A DNA stretch of 20,238 nt from a virus, in IMG/VR virus record IMGVR_UViG_3300020185_000329, positions 1 to 20,238 of that record; one strand, given 5' to 3'. Below the pieces are notes generated by a model. The model saw nothing but the letters and a program-made list of their open reading frames with translations. It ran no database searches and was not told the origin of the DNA. Shown piece after piece: positions 1 to 8,418 of this stretch. Numbering within the stretch: position 1 is the stretch's first letter; every line of letters starts with the position of its first letter. The translations under genes and the position numbers were made by a program.

Positions 1-1210
1 TTGAAGCAACAGCAGCAATCGCATATATCTGCCAGTTGATGTTAGTAACACCGCCTGGCACTGCGGTTGGGTTTGGATTCCACAAGTAAGTACCACCATT
101 AGTTTGGTAGATACCACCAGTCAAAGAGGTTCCCGTAGGTTGTAGGTCGTTCGGGTCATAGTCTCTAGGGGCATTAGTATAGTATGGGAAGTTGGTTTCA
201 CCAGTTGCACCGGCAGCACCCTGCTGTCCGGAACTACCTTGTAAACCAGTTGGGCCTGGTAGACCAGTCTCCCCTTGTGGGCCTTGAGCTCCTTGCTCAC
301 CTTGTAAACCTTGTGGGCCCACAGGGCCTTGTGCGCCTTGTAAACCAGTTGGGCCTACGTCACCTTGAGCTCCTTGCTCACCTTGTGCACCAATAGCACC
401 TTGAAGACCTATCTCACCTTGAGCTCCTTGCAGTCCCTGTGCACCAGTCTCACCTTGACTACCTTGGACACCGATTTCACCCTGTGGGCCAGGAAGTCCC
501 TGCGGCCCAGTTTCTCCCTGATTACCTTGAAGACCCTGAAGACCTATAGGGCCGATTGGGCCAGTATCACCTTGTTCACCTTGGTCACCTTTGATACCTT
601 GAAGACCAGTTGGCCCTACCTCACCTTGAGCTCCTTGCTCACCTTGGTTACCTTGGACACCAATTTCTCCTTGAAGACCTATAGGCCCTTGAGCTCCTTG
701 CTCGCCTTGGTCGCCTTTGATACCTTGGTCTCCTTGGGGGCCAGGAAGTCCTTGTGGGCCTTGAGCACCGACTTCACCTGCTAATCCTTGTGGGCCTTGT
801 TCGCCAGTATTACCCTGAGCACCCTGTTCACCAACAGCGCCAGGAGCACCGGCAGGGCCTTGTTCACCAGCAGGGCCTGCGGCACCCATCATAGCGATAC
901 GTGTTGGTGGTTCCCACGGTGCTGGAATAGAGTCTCCGGTCGCTGGGTTACCGTTTACAAATCGTCTGCATTGCCAAAGGACTGGGAAAGAAGTGCTTAG
1001 GTCTCCTTGGAAAGTAGTCCAAGAGATTCCATCAACCGCACCGGCCGGAGAAGGTAGACCATAAGTCCAACTATCACTAGGAAGTTGGGTCGATAGGAAA
1101 TCCCCAGCATCATCGATACTGGAGATTGTTTTAGTATAAATGTACTCAAAGCCAGACGCATCATATAGATCTGTAAATGTTATAGATTGTGAGGCTCTTA
1201 TGGTTGCCAT
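1..1210 (-). CDS. Collagen-like tail fibre / virion surface protein (partial, 3' end outside window)
   Basis: The frame opens with ATG at 1210 ([20 protein letters not shown]), preceded by AGGA about 8 nt upstream, and stays open to the left edge (403 codons visible). An N-terminal globular part of about 108 residues is followed by 77 consecutive Gly-X-Y triplets, then a Gly/Asn/Thr-rich segment (start [16 protein letters not shown]) that continues outside. Gly-X-Y runs form collagen-like triple helices in phage fibres, so a trimeric rod projecting from the baseplate or capsid is likely. The Y position is very often Gln and there is little Pro, as usual for bacterial and phage collagens, which lack hydroxyproline. 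It is the last visible gene of the minus-strand late operon, 26 nt after the preceding gene. The N-terminus (ITFTDLYD) resembles that of the upstream gene (ITLTDLAD), suggesting a shared docking motif. The exact attachment site on the virion is unknown. Confidence 0.85.
   Translation of the reverse strand, partial: MATIRASQSITFTDLYDASGFEYIYTKTISSIDDAGDFLSTQLPSDSWTYGLPSPAGAVDGISWTTFQGDLSTSFPVLWQCRRFVNGNPATGDSIPAPWEPPTRIAMMGAAGPAGEQGPAGAPGAVGEQGAQGNTGEQGPQGLAGEVGAQGPQGLPGPQGDQGIKGDQGEQGAQGPIGLQGEIGVQGNQGEQGAQGEVGPTGLQGIKGDQGEQGDTGPIGPIGLQGLQGNQGETGPQGLPGPQGEIGVQGSQGETGAQGLQGAQGEIGLQGAIGAQGEQGAQGDVGPTGLQGAQGPVGPQGLQGEQGAQGPQGETGLPGPTGLQGSSGQQGAAGATGETNFPYYTNAPRDYDPNDLQPTGTSLTGGIYQTNGGTYLWNPNPTAVPGGVTNINWQIYAIAAVAS
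194..886 (-). repeat. 77 uninterrupted Gly-X-Y codon triplets (collagen-like tract)
   Basis: Reading the minus strand from 886 to 194, every third codon is Gly for 231 residues without a break. Common triplets are GAQ, GEQ, GLQ, GPQ and GEI. At DNA level the tract contains near-identical blocks, for example several copies of the plus-strand string ccttgagctccttgctcacc, so it is prone to slippage or recombination and its length may vary between isolates. Confidence 0.95.
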
Positions 1211-1235
1211 TTTACTTCCTACTAATTAGATTAGT

Positions 1236-2453
1236 TTATGGTGTAGTTACTGTAACGTTACAACGAATACTGATTGGTGCGCCAGTATCTGGGATATCAG
1301 ACGGGCCAACGATTACTTGGTTAGAGTTAACTTCGGTTGCACTTGTGCTACCATTAGCAGCACGTCTTGCTGGACTACCACCAGAACCTAGTGGGGTACC
1401 GGAAGCGTCTGTCTGTACTTCTAGACTTGTGTTAGCAACGTAAACCTGATCGCCCGAAATCCATTCCCAGTCATATGCTACAGACATACCACCAACACCG
1501 TCGCTGAGTTCAGAACCATCGTTCGCGTCATATACTTTCGCGGTCAATGTGACTGGGTCACCTTGGTTATTGCGGAATACTACAGGGTTGTTTGCTTCTA
1601 GTTCAACATATACTGCTGCACGACCAGCTCGAACCTTACTGAAAGTAACCGCATCTTTACCTTGTTCACCACTTACACGAACTGTAAGAGTCGAACTACC
1701 GTCACCGATGTTCTCTGGTTTAATCTCTAGACGAGCACCAGATACAGCAGCAGTTGGTAGAGTACCAGTTGAGAATGCACCTGAGGCATCATCATCGTAA
1801 CCAGCAATACCACCAGCGTTATTAGAGGTAGAAGTCTGAGTCTGGAATGGAGCACCGTCCAATGAAGTTTCATAGTCCAATGCGCCTGGAGAACCAGCGA
1901 TGTCGAATAGGATAGAACTGTTGTTTTGACTACCTAGGATTTTACCGTCTGCATCAGCAGAGAAGATTTGACTAGATGGAATCAAGTTAATGATTGTACC
2001 ACCAGCACCATCTTGAATACGGTTAACAGAAAGTTCTAGAGTGAACGTTCCAGTTGTACCGCCATTGTTATATGTGACCGGTACAAGAATAGTTGCAGAT
2101 GAAGGTACACCGATTTGGTCAGCATATACAACACCAGCACCTTTAGTTACACCACCACCGATATCTGTGCCGGCAGATTGTGATACTAGGAATTCCCATC
2201 CGCTTACCGCAGAGATAGAACCTAGTGTAAACTGACCTTCTGATGGAGAAGAACCAGTTGCGAATGACTGTTCAGTACCACCTACGAATACTTTAACAGA
2301 ACATGAAAAGTCGCGTCTTGTAGAGTCAGATACCACGCCTGCATCATTTGCAGCGAATGTGTGGTTTTCGTTAGTCAAGAACGCAGTTACCGAACTCTGG
2401 CCATCTGCCAAGTCGGTTAGGGTTATGGCGGCGGTTGCCGTTCTAAGTGCCAT
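1236..2453 (-). CDS. Virion structural protein with beta-rich modules (fibre-like), 405 aa
   Basis: Product unknown by name. The start ATG at 2453 has an AAGAGGA ribosome site and lies 2 nt after the stop of the preceding gene. The protein is rich in Gly, Ser, Thr, Asn and Val with short alternating hydrophobic strands, few charged stretches and no signal peptide or membrane segment, typical of beta-sandwich fibre or decoration proteins. The N-terminus (AITLTDLADGQS, then FLTNENHTFAAND) resembles repeated N-terminal modules of phage tail proteins. A C-terminal module from about residue 285 (EANNPVVFRNNQGDPVTL, then YDWEWISGDQ) is echoed in the upstream 293-aa protein, suggesting a shared Ig-like domain. 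Position between that protein and the collagen-like fibre suggests that the three form one peripheral assembly; this is inference. Confidence 0.75.
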   Translation of the reverse strand: MALRTATAAITLTDLADGQSSVTAFLTNENHTFAANDAGVVSDSTRRDFSCSVKVFVGGTEQSFATGSSPSEGQFTLGSISAVSGWEFLVSQSAGTDIGGGVTKGAGVVYADQIGVPSSATILVPVTYNNGGTTGTFTLELSVNRIQDGAGGTIINLIPSSQIFSADADGKILGSQNNSSILFDIAGSPGALDYETSLDGAPFQTQTSTSNNAGGIAGYDDDASGAFSTGTLPTAAVSGARLEIKPENIGDGSSTLTVRVSGEQGKDAVTFSKVRAGRAAVYVELEANNPVVFRNNQGDPVTLTAKVYDANDGSELSDGVGGMSVAYDWEWISGDQVYVANTSLEVQTDASGTPLGSGGSPARRAANGSTSATEVNSNQVIVGPSDIPDTGAPISIRCNVTVTTP

Positions 2454-2455
2454 TG

Positions 2456-3337
2456 TTAATCCTCTTGTTTATCGTTAATTGTTAATTGCAAAGGTAAGGT
2501 ACCCGAATTAGGAACCGCCTGCGCTTCTATGTTTAAAGTTTTTAATTCACCGTTAGGGAAATTATCTACATCCCCAGAGTTAGTGGCAGGAACGCCAAAC
2601 CCTATAGGACATGTACCATCAGGCCCAACAGTGACAATATTTCCGTCAATGTGTGAGACATATCGCGTTGTTTCGTGGACACAGACAGGCACACCGCCAC
2701 TAGTCCATTCATAATTAAATTTATTATAGTCCTCCGATGATATTTCAGCACCGTCAGATGTTATAAATGCTTTTACTTCCGTCTGACCAGTGTCATTGCG
2801 GAAGATGTTTCCATTAGGTGCGAGTATATCAACCATCAAGTTAGGTAGACCACGGTCGTAGATTAGTACTGGGTCAGACCACTTATCAACAGGGACTTCT
2901 TGCTCGTCCTCTGTACCGATAACTGTGGTCTGTACCATGAATACATATCGACCAGTAGTAGGTAGGTCATCACTCCAACCATTGAAGTCCGTGCTAGAAC
3001 CTACAGTGGTTATTAAGTCACCTGTCGCGAAAGTATATGTTGTGGAAACGTTTATGTCTTGGTCAACAGAAAGAACCTCTTCATTGGAACTCTTATATAG
3101 AAGTATGTTCGCTGTACCCGTTCCCCCATCGGGGTCTATACCGTCCAACTGAATAGTGATCTCATCTTCTACTATTTGTTTGAGTTGTTCGGCAGACACA
3201 CCTCCACTACCACCACCCAAAGAAATGAGGGTGTAGAGTTCAGAAAAGTTATCATTAATCTTCTGACTGGCGTTGCGAAGGGTATCGCCCTTACCATCGT
3301 TTGCAGCACCACCAGTATTAAGTATTTGTCTAGCCAT
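2456..3337 (-). CDS. Virion structural / tail-fibre-type protein with phage adhesin N-terminal motif, 293 aa
   Basis: The N-terminus (MARQILNTGGAANDGKGDTL, then RNASQKINDNFSELYTL) is a motif that I recognise from many T4-like and other phage virion proteins, where it opens tail-fibre or gp10-like surface proteins; here it probably docks the protein on the baseplate. The rest is beta-rich. A module at about residues 168-220 (NIFRNDTGQTEVKAF, then NYEWTSGGVPV) matches the pattern of the C-terminal module in the next gene. It is the first gene behind a late promoter (3363-3370), so it starts a separate late transcript of three fibre-type genes. A function as gp9/gp10-type connector between the wedge and fibres is possible from the position after gp7, but I see no direct homology. 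Confidence 0.75.
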   Translation of the reverse strand: MARQILNTGGAANDGKGDTLRNASQKINDNFSELYTLISLGGGSGGVSAEQLKQIVEDEITIQLDGIDPDGGTGTANILLYKSSNEEVLSVDQDINVSTTYTFATGDLITTVGSSTDFNGWSDDLPTTGRYVFMVQTTVIGTEDEQEVPVDKWSDPVLIYDRGLPNLMVDILAPNGNIFRNDTGQTEVKAFITSDGAEISSEDYNKFNYEWTSGGVPVCVHETTRYVSHIDGNIVTVGPDGTCPIGFGVPATNSGDVDNFPNGELKTLNIEAQAVPNSGTLPLQLTINDKQED

Positions 3338-3362
3338 CAGAGGCCCCTGTATTAATCACTCT

Positions 3363-3370
3363 TATTTATA
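3363..3370 (-). promoter_or_regulatory. T4-type late promoter (TATAAATA) for the fibre genes
   Basis: The minus strand reads TTTATAAATAAG, an exact TATAAATA octamer 25 nt upstream of the ATG at 3337 and 3 nt after the gp7 stop. In T4 this octamer is the only element needed by the gp55 sigma with gp33 and the sliding clamp. The predicted start of RNA is near 3357. Confidence 0.8.
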
Positions 3371-3373
3371 AAT

Positions 3374-4336
3374 TTAAAGATATGTGTCATCGTCTAGTGT
3401 TTCGTATCCCGAAGATATGTCTAGACCTTCATCGTCTAGTCGAGATGACGCAACACCGACCCAATTACCAATCGTACCGAAGTCGTCTGCTAGGTCTTGT
3501 AGAGACACACCGTCGTACTTCTCTAGGGTCTCTAGGGAACTTACAACAATACCGGAACCCTCATCTCTTTGTAACTGAGACCGTGCATCCATAATATCTG
3601 TCTCTTCCATAGTCAGTAGACTGTAACGAGAGGTCATAGCAGTAGGTAACGCAGTACCTTGAATAACAATTGGATAGTTAGGTGTTTCTAACGGGTCAGT
3701 TGTAAGTCCCGCTCGCAGGTTGAGATCCGCAATACCTTGGGTCTCAACTTCTGCAGCTAGATAGAAACCAGCAGGGTGTACCAACTTTTTATATAGAGTT
3801 TCATAGTCACTGAGTGACATACCTGTTTTCAAAAGAATTGAGAAGATTTGATACTTCTTGTCATCTTGAATATATTTGAGTGACTCTGGGCCGATTAATG
3901 AACCGCCCGGTTTATCGTTCAGTATAAAAATGTTACGTTTGGGATATGATACTTCGACAGATTCATTATAGAATGCTTTAAAGAACTGTTCCGCAGATAA
4001 CTTTGTACCCTTGTTACGATAGAAGTCGGAAAGAAGTTTCGCCATCAACCGTGGGTTTTGATAGAACGAAGTTGTCTCTAAACCATCACTAATCTCTCCT
4101 ATCAAAAGATTCAAGTGTTTTATGTCGGTCGAAGAGATATCCCGTATATTAAATAAATCATGAATCTGGTCAGTAAACGAAGCAGACCCATCTTCTCCGG
4201 TGTATGCGTAATACACCTCAATAAACTTAATTAAATCCGGATACTGTTCCTGATAGAATTCAGGAAGTATTTGAGTTACCTGACTCTGATGAAACTTAGC
4301 ATTCGTTCGATATTGATTAGCGAGAAATCGTGACAT
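3374..4336 (-). CDS. 7: Baseplate wedge protein gp7, short form (320 aa)
   Basis: Directly follows gp6 by a TAATG overlap, the T4 order 6-7. From memory of T4 gp7 (about 1030 aa), three blocks match its C-terminal part: an N-terminal segment YPDLIKFIEVYYAY (32-45), DFYRNKGTKLSAEQFFKAFYNE (104-125; T4 has DFYSTKG and FKVLYNEEVE), and KLVHPAGF (184-191; T4 has RFVHPVGF). The large N-terminal domains of T4 gp7 have no counterpart, so this looks like a minimal gp7 carrying only the part that packs in the wedge. The wedge, with gp6 and gp53/gp25, forms the ring around the hub. The C-terminal 100 residues are acidic and not recognised. I recall no similarity to T4 gp8, the main alternative by size. 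Confidence 0.65.
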   Translation of the reverse strand: MSRFLANQYRTNAKFHQSQVTQILPEFYQEQYPDLIKFIEVYYAYTGEDGSASFTDQIHDLFNIRDISSTDIKHLNLLIGEISDGLETTSFYQNPRLMAKLLSDFYRNKGTKLSAEQFFKAFYNESVEVSYPKRNIFILNDKPGGSLIGPESLKYIQDDKKYQIFSILLKTGMSLSDYETLYKKLVHPAGFYLAAEVETQGIADLNLRAGLTTDPLETPNYPIVIQGTALPTAMTSRYSLLTMEETDIMDARSQLQRDEGSGIVVSSLETLEKYDGVSLQDLADDFGTIGNWVGVASSRLDDEGLDISSGYETLDDDTYL

Positions 4337-6183
4337 TACAATAGAACCTTAGTGGCTCCGGAGTCTACTCTACCTGTGGTAGACGAGGCCTCACTATCCA
4401 GAGCAAAGATGTAGTTTCTCAATGGACTAATTGTACTCTGGTTCGCCGGAGTTGCACTTATTTTAATACCCCTACCCACGTACCCCGCTTTGTCTACTAA
4501 CAAGGAATTCAAGAATACCGTACCTTTAGCAGGGTCATATGAACCGATGTTGGCAATTCTCACAACACCATTGAGGTCTACGAGTTGTAGTTTGGTCGAA
4601 CCCAATTCGTTCTTGACCAATACGTTCCGTCCATTAGACTTGAATACCGTAGAGGTTACTACGTAGTCGTCTTTATCCGGTGCTGCTAGAATAACAGGGA
4701 AGTTGACAGTATAGTCCTGTTCGATATACGTGTTGAAAGGGATGCCCGCCGCTGTTTGTGCAGCTTCTAAATCCGCAACCAATTGAGTGATGTCGATTAA
4801 CTGTTGTACCTTAATTTCCATTCTAGAGTTTAAGATTGCAGTAGAAAATGAGTCTATTAAAGACAATAGATTAGAACGTCGGAATACTGAATCGAATTGG
4901 TTCAGATTAATACTCATATAACTTTGTATTAGTTCGTCAACCTGTACCTGAAGTGCTTCTGGAGTTGTGGTGTTCTTGATAGGGTCGATATTAAAAAACG
5001 TCTGGAGTTCTAGGTAAGTGAATTGAGGTTCAACAAACTCTGTATCGATAGACATGATAGATAGATTAGAAGTCAGTTGGTTCCTAATCATATCTTCAAC
5101 CATAGTCTTAGAGTTCTCATCAACTCCTTCTAGGAAGTTTAAACTCACAAACACCTTACCGTACTGTGGGGGTACATTATCGTTACCGCCCCATGTTGCA
5201 ACATCATTTACATATGCACCATAGTTACTTAATATCAATCCAGTGTAATCATCTGCGGTGACCAATCGGTTCTGTGCAGAGTATGCAAGTGGCGCGTTCA
5301 ACTTGATGGACTGTATGCTTTCAGGATTAGAACCACCCGCTGAATTAGATACGGTTGTTACTTCGATAACGTAACCTGTACCAGAGAACTCATTCAAGGT
5401 GAACGTCGTCGCACCATTAGCAGCAGGGCCATTGGTCGCAATATATTCTACCCTAATGACGTTTCCTGTCTGTGGTCGAACCCCAAGTACGTTACCATCT
5501 CCGAATATCATCTCGTAATCACCGTTGTGAGATTCGCGTACCATGTACACGCGTGACTCATCAGAGACAGTCGCAACCTCTTTAACGTTAAGATATATTT
5601 CAGATTCTTCGGTGGTACCATTAGGAAACACATTGACTATCATTGTAGATGTGTCTAATGTGCTTTCTGGAATAACATAAGGTATATCGATATTGCTGTC
5701 TGCAAGGAACGTCTTGAATTGTTCCTTACCTTCTACCAGAGTGACTCCGGTGAACGTAAAAGTGTCGCTACCAGAGTTAGCCACACTGTAGTTCTGTGTA
5801 GTAAAGAACTCGTAGTTGGACTCATCAATGGAAGCAAAGAAACTCGAACCTTTAGGTAAGGTGAATGAGGTTGGGCCACCAGCGATAGTGATTGTAACAT
5901 CGACCACTGCTCGAGCAGCAGTGCTTGATTTAGGGAAGTAACCTAAACTCTCTGCATGTGATACTACCGACGAACGTAACTGAGATGTGCTCAGGAACGA
6001 CTCATTGATAGACATGTTGGCAGTAAGACCATTAATATGTGTGTTATATGCCAAGATATCTAGGATGTTAGATAGACCACTTGCATCAAAATCATAGTCC
6101 TCGAACTCCCCACTATTTCGGAAGTACGTTTTTAGTTTGGACTTAATGTCATAGAAATCTAAGTCAGATGTATTAATAGTCAT
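4336..6183 (-). CDS. 6: Baseplate wedge protein gp6 (baseplate J family), 615 aa
   Basis: gp6 dimers form the inner iris ring of the baseplate that opens when the sheath contracts. The N-terminal segment (SDLDFYDIKSKLKTYFRNSG, then DYDFDASGLSNILDILAYNT) is the typical start of T4-like gp6, and the following HINGLTANMSINESFLSTSQ and SLGYFPKSSTAARA blocks are strongly conserved baseplate-J features. Length is close to T4 gp6 (660 aa). The central domain (VTADDYTGLILSNYG, then VFVSLNFLEG) is the J-like alpha/beta part. The gene begins immediately after the gp25 stop (TAA then ATG) and ends overlapping gp7 by TAATG, so translation is probably coupled. No sign of disruption. Confidence 0.92.
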   Translation of the reverse strand: MTINTSDLDFYDIKSKLKTYFRNSGEFEDYDFDASGLSNILDILAYNTHINGLTANMSINESFLSTSQLRSSVVSHAESLGYFPKSSTAARAVVDVTITIAGGPTSFTLPKGSSFFASIDESNYEFFTTQNYSVANSGSDTFTFTGVTLVEGKEQFKTFLADSNIDIPYVIPESTLDTSTMIVNVFPNGTTEESEIYLNVKEVATVSDESRVYMVRESHNGDYEMIFGDGNVLGVRPQTGNVIRVEYIATNGPAANGATTFTLNEFSGTGYVIEVTTVSNSAGGSNPESIQSIKLNAPLAYSAQNRLVTADDYTGLILSNYGAYVNDVATWGGNDNVPPQYGKVFVSLNFLEGVDENSKTMVEDMIRNQLTSNLSIMSIDTEFVEPQFTYLELQTFFNIDPIKNTTTPEALQVQVDELIQSYMSINLNQFDSVFRRSNLLSLIDSFSTAILNSRMEIKVQQLIDITQLVADLEAAQTAAGIPFNTYIEQDYTVNFPVILAAPDKDDYVVTSTVFKSNGRNVLVKNELGSTKLQLVDLNGVVRIANIGSYDPAKGTVFLNSLLVDKAGYVGRGIKISATPANQSTISPLRNYIFALDSEASSTTGRVDSGATKVLL

Positions 6184-6627
6184 TTATCTTGCCCTTGCAA
6201 TAGTTAAACCTAGAGTAACGACCTTGGTTGTATTAACAACACTAAAGGTTATAGTTAGGCTTGCCGAGTTATAATCTGGGTTAATATTAACCTGTATGTC
6301 TTTAAGTACCGCTCTAGGTTCATAGTTTTCTATGGTAGAACGTACCCTTTGTTCTATATCGTCTTCATCCAAATCAGTTGACAATGAGAACAGTATCTGC
6401 TCGAGCCCCGCACCATAATATGGACGAAATGGCATAACTCCCTTTTCTGTCATCAAGAGATTCTTTACAGACTGACGAACTGCCGCAGCATCAGTCGTCT
6501 TGTATATGTCCCCTGTAGTAGGGTTAGGGGTGAACGTACAGTCAATATCCGAATACGTACGTTTAATCGTAGTAGTAATCGGTTTGTTCTGTAAGTTACC
6601 GTCTTGTATTGAGAATGCTTTTGCCAT
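6184..6627 (-). CDS. 25: Baseplate wedge protein gp25 (GPW/gp25 family), 147 aa
   Basis: gp25 is the lysozyme-like-fold core of the wedge that nucleates sheath assembly and is conserved in all contractile systems, including TssE of the type VI secretion system. The family core is visible: DIDCTFTPNPTTGDIYKTTD, then the helix AVRQSVKNLLMTEKG, the segment PFRPYYGAGLEQILF, and the signature YEPRAVLKDIQV (about residues 103-114) with the conserved Glu-Pro-Arg. Length is near T4 gp25 (132 aa). A late promoter (6650-6657) stands 22 nt upstream, so wedge genes 25-6-7 can form their own late transcript. The start ATG at 6627 is preceded by a weak AAAGAG ribosome site. Confidence 0.93.
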   Translation of the reverse strand: MAKAFSIQDGNLQNKPITTTIKRTYSDIDCTFTPNPTTGDIYKTTDAAAVRQSVKNLLMTEKGVMPFRPYYGAGLEQILFSLSTDLDEDDIEQRVRSTIENYEPRAVLKDIQVNINPDYNSASLTITFSVVNTTKVVTLGLTIARAR

Positions 6628-6649
6628 AATGGTTAAACTCTTTTTGTAC

Positions 6650-6657
6650 TATTTATA
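6650..6657 (-). promoter_or_regulatory. T4-type late promoter (TATAAATA) upstream of gene 25
   Basis: The minus strand reads CTGTATAAATAGT. The octamer overlaps the 3' end of the upstream 395-aa gene: its last Val codon is GTA and its stop codon is the TAA inside the octamer. The RNA start is expected near 6644, leaving a leader of about 17 nt before gp25. Confidence 0.8.
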
Positions 6658-7840
6658 CAGTTAACGTGTCATCATTTAACGGTAATTCAGGTAAAGTTAG
6701 TTCGAATGATGTCGGGATACCTATCAACCCAAGTACGTCACAGAATGTCAGCGTTAGGAAGTCAAGTAGAGCACCTAATCCTATAGCATCCAAAAAAGAT
6801 TTAATTTTCTTTATCCACATGTTAATGAGTTCTTTCTGCCACTGTGCGAACCAATCTCTTGCGGCACGTACAAGGTCTGCAATCTCCTCCTCCGGACATT
6901 TAACATTGGTATTAATCTCACCCCCAATGATATCTTGTAAGGACATACCGAATAGACTTATATCTTTCAGTTGGTCTTGGACGAACCCACCGACACTGAA
7001 GTCTTCGATGTCGGTATTCAACTTGTCTAGTTGATCTTGAGCATTCTTCTTAGCATCACCGACCGCAGTCTCGATGTCTTTCTTGAGTTGTTCTGCTTGT
7101 TGTTCTAGTGATTCTTTGTACTGAATTGCCTGCGCCTTGAACCCATCTATCTGCCCACGTATCCATGTCTCTACATCGAATGTGAGTAGAGCGGGTAGAC
7201 TAGGTAGACCTAATGTATCCCATATCGTCTTAAACTTGTCAATCAACTTGCCGAATGCAGCATGTAGTGTGTTGGTGCAGAAAAGGATGATTTCATTCTT
7301 AAAGTAGTCCCATGTCAACTTACCCTTCCATTCATCACACAACACACCAAACTCGCCATCATAGTACTGGTACCCTTTAGGAACCATACCGTAGAACTTA
7401 TCTACTTCGGATGTAATCTGTCTCTTGATACTTTCCTGTTCATCCTTCTCCAGTATCTTGAGTACATCAACACTGATTCCCATAATGGATACAGTGAACC
7501 CTATTGGTATTACCTTGGATATCATCTCCAACATCTTGGCTGGGATGTAGATATGGAACTCATCTATCAGTTCAGACCATGCCTCTCTACCTTCCTTCTG
7601 CCAGTTACGTATCTGACCTTTCTGCCAGTACGGTGATAGGATACTGGACTGTAGTTCTGCAAAGTCTTCTATCTGTTTGACGACATCATCTATCTGCTTC
7701 TGTACCTCGGCATCCAAGTCTGGGGTCGAAACGGAGTACGCCTTCAACTGACTAGGTATCATTAGGATGTCATTGTACACCTGAACGAACTCGGCCTTAG
7801 TAGGTAGAGTTGTACCAGAACATGGAAGTTCCGTCATCAT
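6653..7840 (-). CDS. Unrecognised baseplate-operon protein with coiled coil and hydrophobic segments, 395 aa
   Basis: I do not recognise this family. It starts by an ATGA overlap with the gp5-like spike gene and lies before gp25, so it is probably a hub- or wedge-associated virion component. Visible features: helical charged region 40-90; hydrophobic segment 110-127 (VIPIGFTVSIMGISVDVL); a strongly predicted coiled coil about 238-282 (KESLEQQAEQLKKDIETA and on); Trp-rich amphipathic helix 330-350; hydrophobic C-terminus 350-390. Two stretches resemble each other, KFKTIWDTLGL (202-212) and KIKSFLDAIGL (345-355), hinting at internal duplication. Candidates are a tape-measure-associated hub plug, a chaperone for the spike, or a membrane-interacting protein injected with DNA; none can be chosen from the sequence. 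The stop codon lies inside a late promoter. Confidence 0.7.
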   Translation of the reverse strand: MMTELPCSGTTLPTKAEFVQVYNDILMIPSQLKAYSVSTPDLDAEVQKQIDDVVKQIEDFAELQSSILSPYWQKGQIRNWQKEGREAWSELIDEFHIYIPAKMLEMISKVIPIGFTVSIMGISVDVLKILEKDEQESIKRQITSEVDKFYGMVPKGYQYYDGEFGVLCDEWKGKLTWDYFKNEIILFCTNTLHAAFGKLIDKFKTIWDTLGLPSLPALLTFDVETWIRGQIDGFKAQAIQYKESLEQQAEQLKKDIETAVGDAKKNAQDQLDKLNTDIEDFSVGGFVQDQLKDISLFGMSLQDIIGGEINTNVKCPEEEIADLVRAARDWFAQWQKELINMWIKKIKSFLDAIGLGALLDFLTLTFCDVLGLIGIPTSFELTLPELPLNDDTLTV

Positions 7841-8418
7841 GAGTTTAGTTTGACCACATCACCGTTCACATTAACGACAGGTGCGGTGACATTGATTTCA
7901 CCGGAGGCCTTGATTGTTATAGTTCTAGCCTTAGATTCAGTAGCATCAATCGTCATGTTACCGTCTTTGTCTATCTCGTAGTACGTACCCGACTTGTGGT
8001 ATTCTTTAATACGTTCAGCGCCAAGCGTATCATCATACTCTTTGTAGTGACCACTCTCTGTTTCATACACCTTGTTGTCTGGGTAGTTCTCTAGTGCCTT
8101 CTCGTTCGTGTCCCCTTCTTTGGGTACAGTACCGATAACCATAGGCAACTGAGAGTTCTTACCGTCCAAGAACATACCGAATACTTGGGTACCCTTGAGG
8201 ATACCTAGGTATTGGCCCTTACCTTCATGTACCCCTTGAGTAACGGGTACAACAATCTGGGCCCATGGCAGGTCGTCTTCTTTAACATCATCGTAAACCC
8301 CGAAAACTCTAACCTTGACTCTACCTAGTTTCTCAGGGTCGTCCTTTACATTAACAACCTCACCAAGGAACCACCGAGTCTGGTCTCCATAGAAGTCAAT
8401 AAAATTATTAGGTATCAT
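7837..8418 (-). CDS. 5: gp5-like baseplate hub / cell-puncturing spike without lysozyme domain, 193 aa
   Basis: The N-terminal 100 residues (RWFLGEVVNVKDDPEKLGRV, then KVRVFGVYDD, LPWAQIVVPVT, GTQVFGMFLDG and PMVIGTVP) form the OB-fold domain of gp5/gpV/VgrG spikes. The C-terminal 65 residues (GTYYEIDKDGNMTIDAT, ITIKASGEINVTAPVVNVNG) are a short repetitive beta-helix typical of the trimeric needle. T4 gp5 is 575 aa because a lysozyme domain sits between these parts and the needle is longer; that domain is absent here. No PAAR tip protein is visible in the window. It starts by an ATGA overlap with the gp27-like gene, as expected for the gp27-gp5 hub complex. Confidence 0.85.
   Translation of the reverse strand: MIPNNFIDFYGDQTRWFLGEVVNVKDDPEKLGRVKVRVFGVYDDVKEDDLPWAQIVVPVTQGVHEGKGQYLGILKGTQVFGMFLDGKNSQLPMVIGTVPKEGDTNEKALENYPDNKVYETESGHYKEYDDTLGAERIKEYHKSGTYYEIDKDGNMTIDATESKARTITIKASGEINVTAPVVNVNGDVVKLNS

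Noticed and set aside
184-1000. Plus-strand frames with repeated Leu/Thr/Ser
   Set aside because: They are mirror frames of the Gly-X-Y tract of the collagen-like gene; the repetition comes from that tract.
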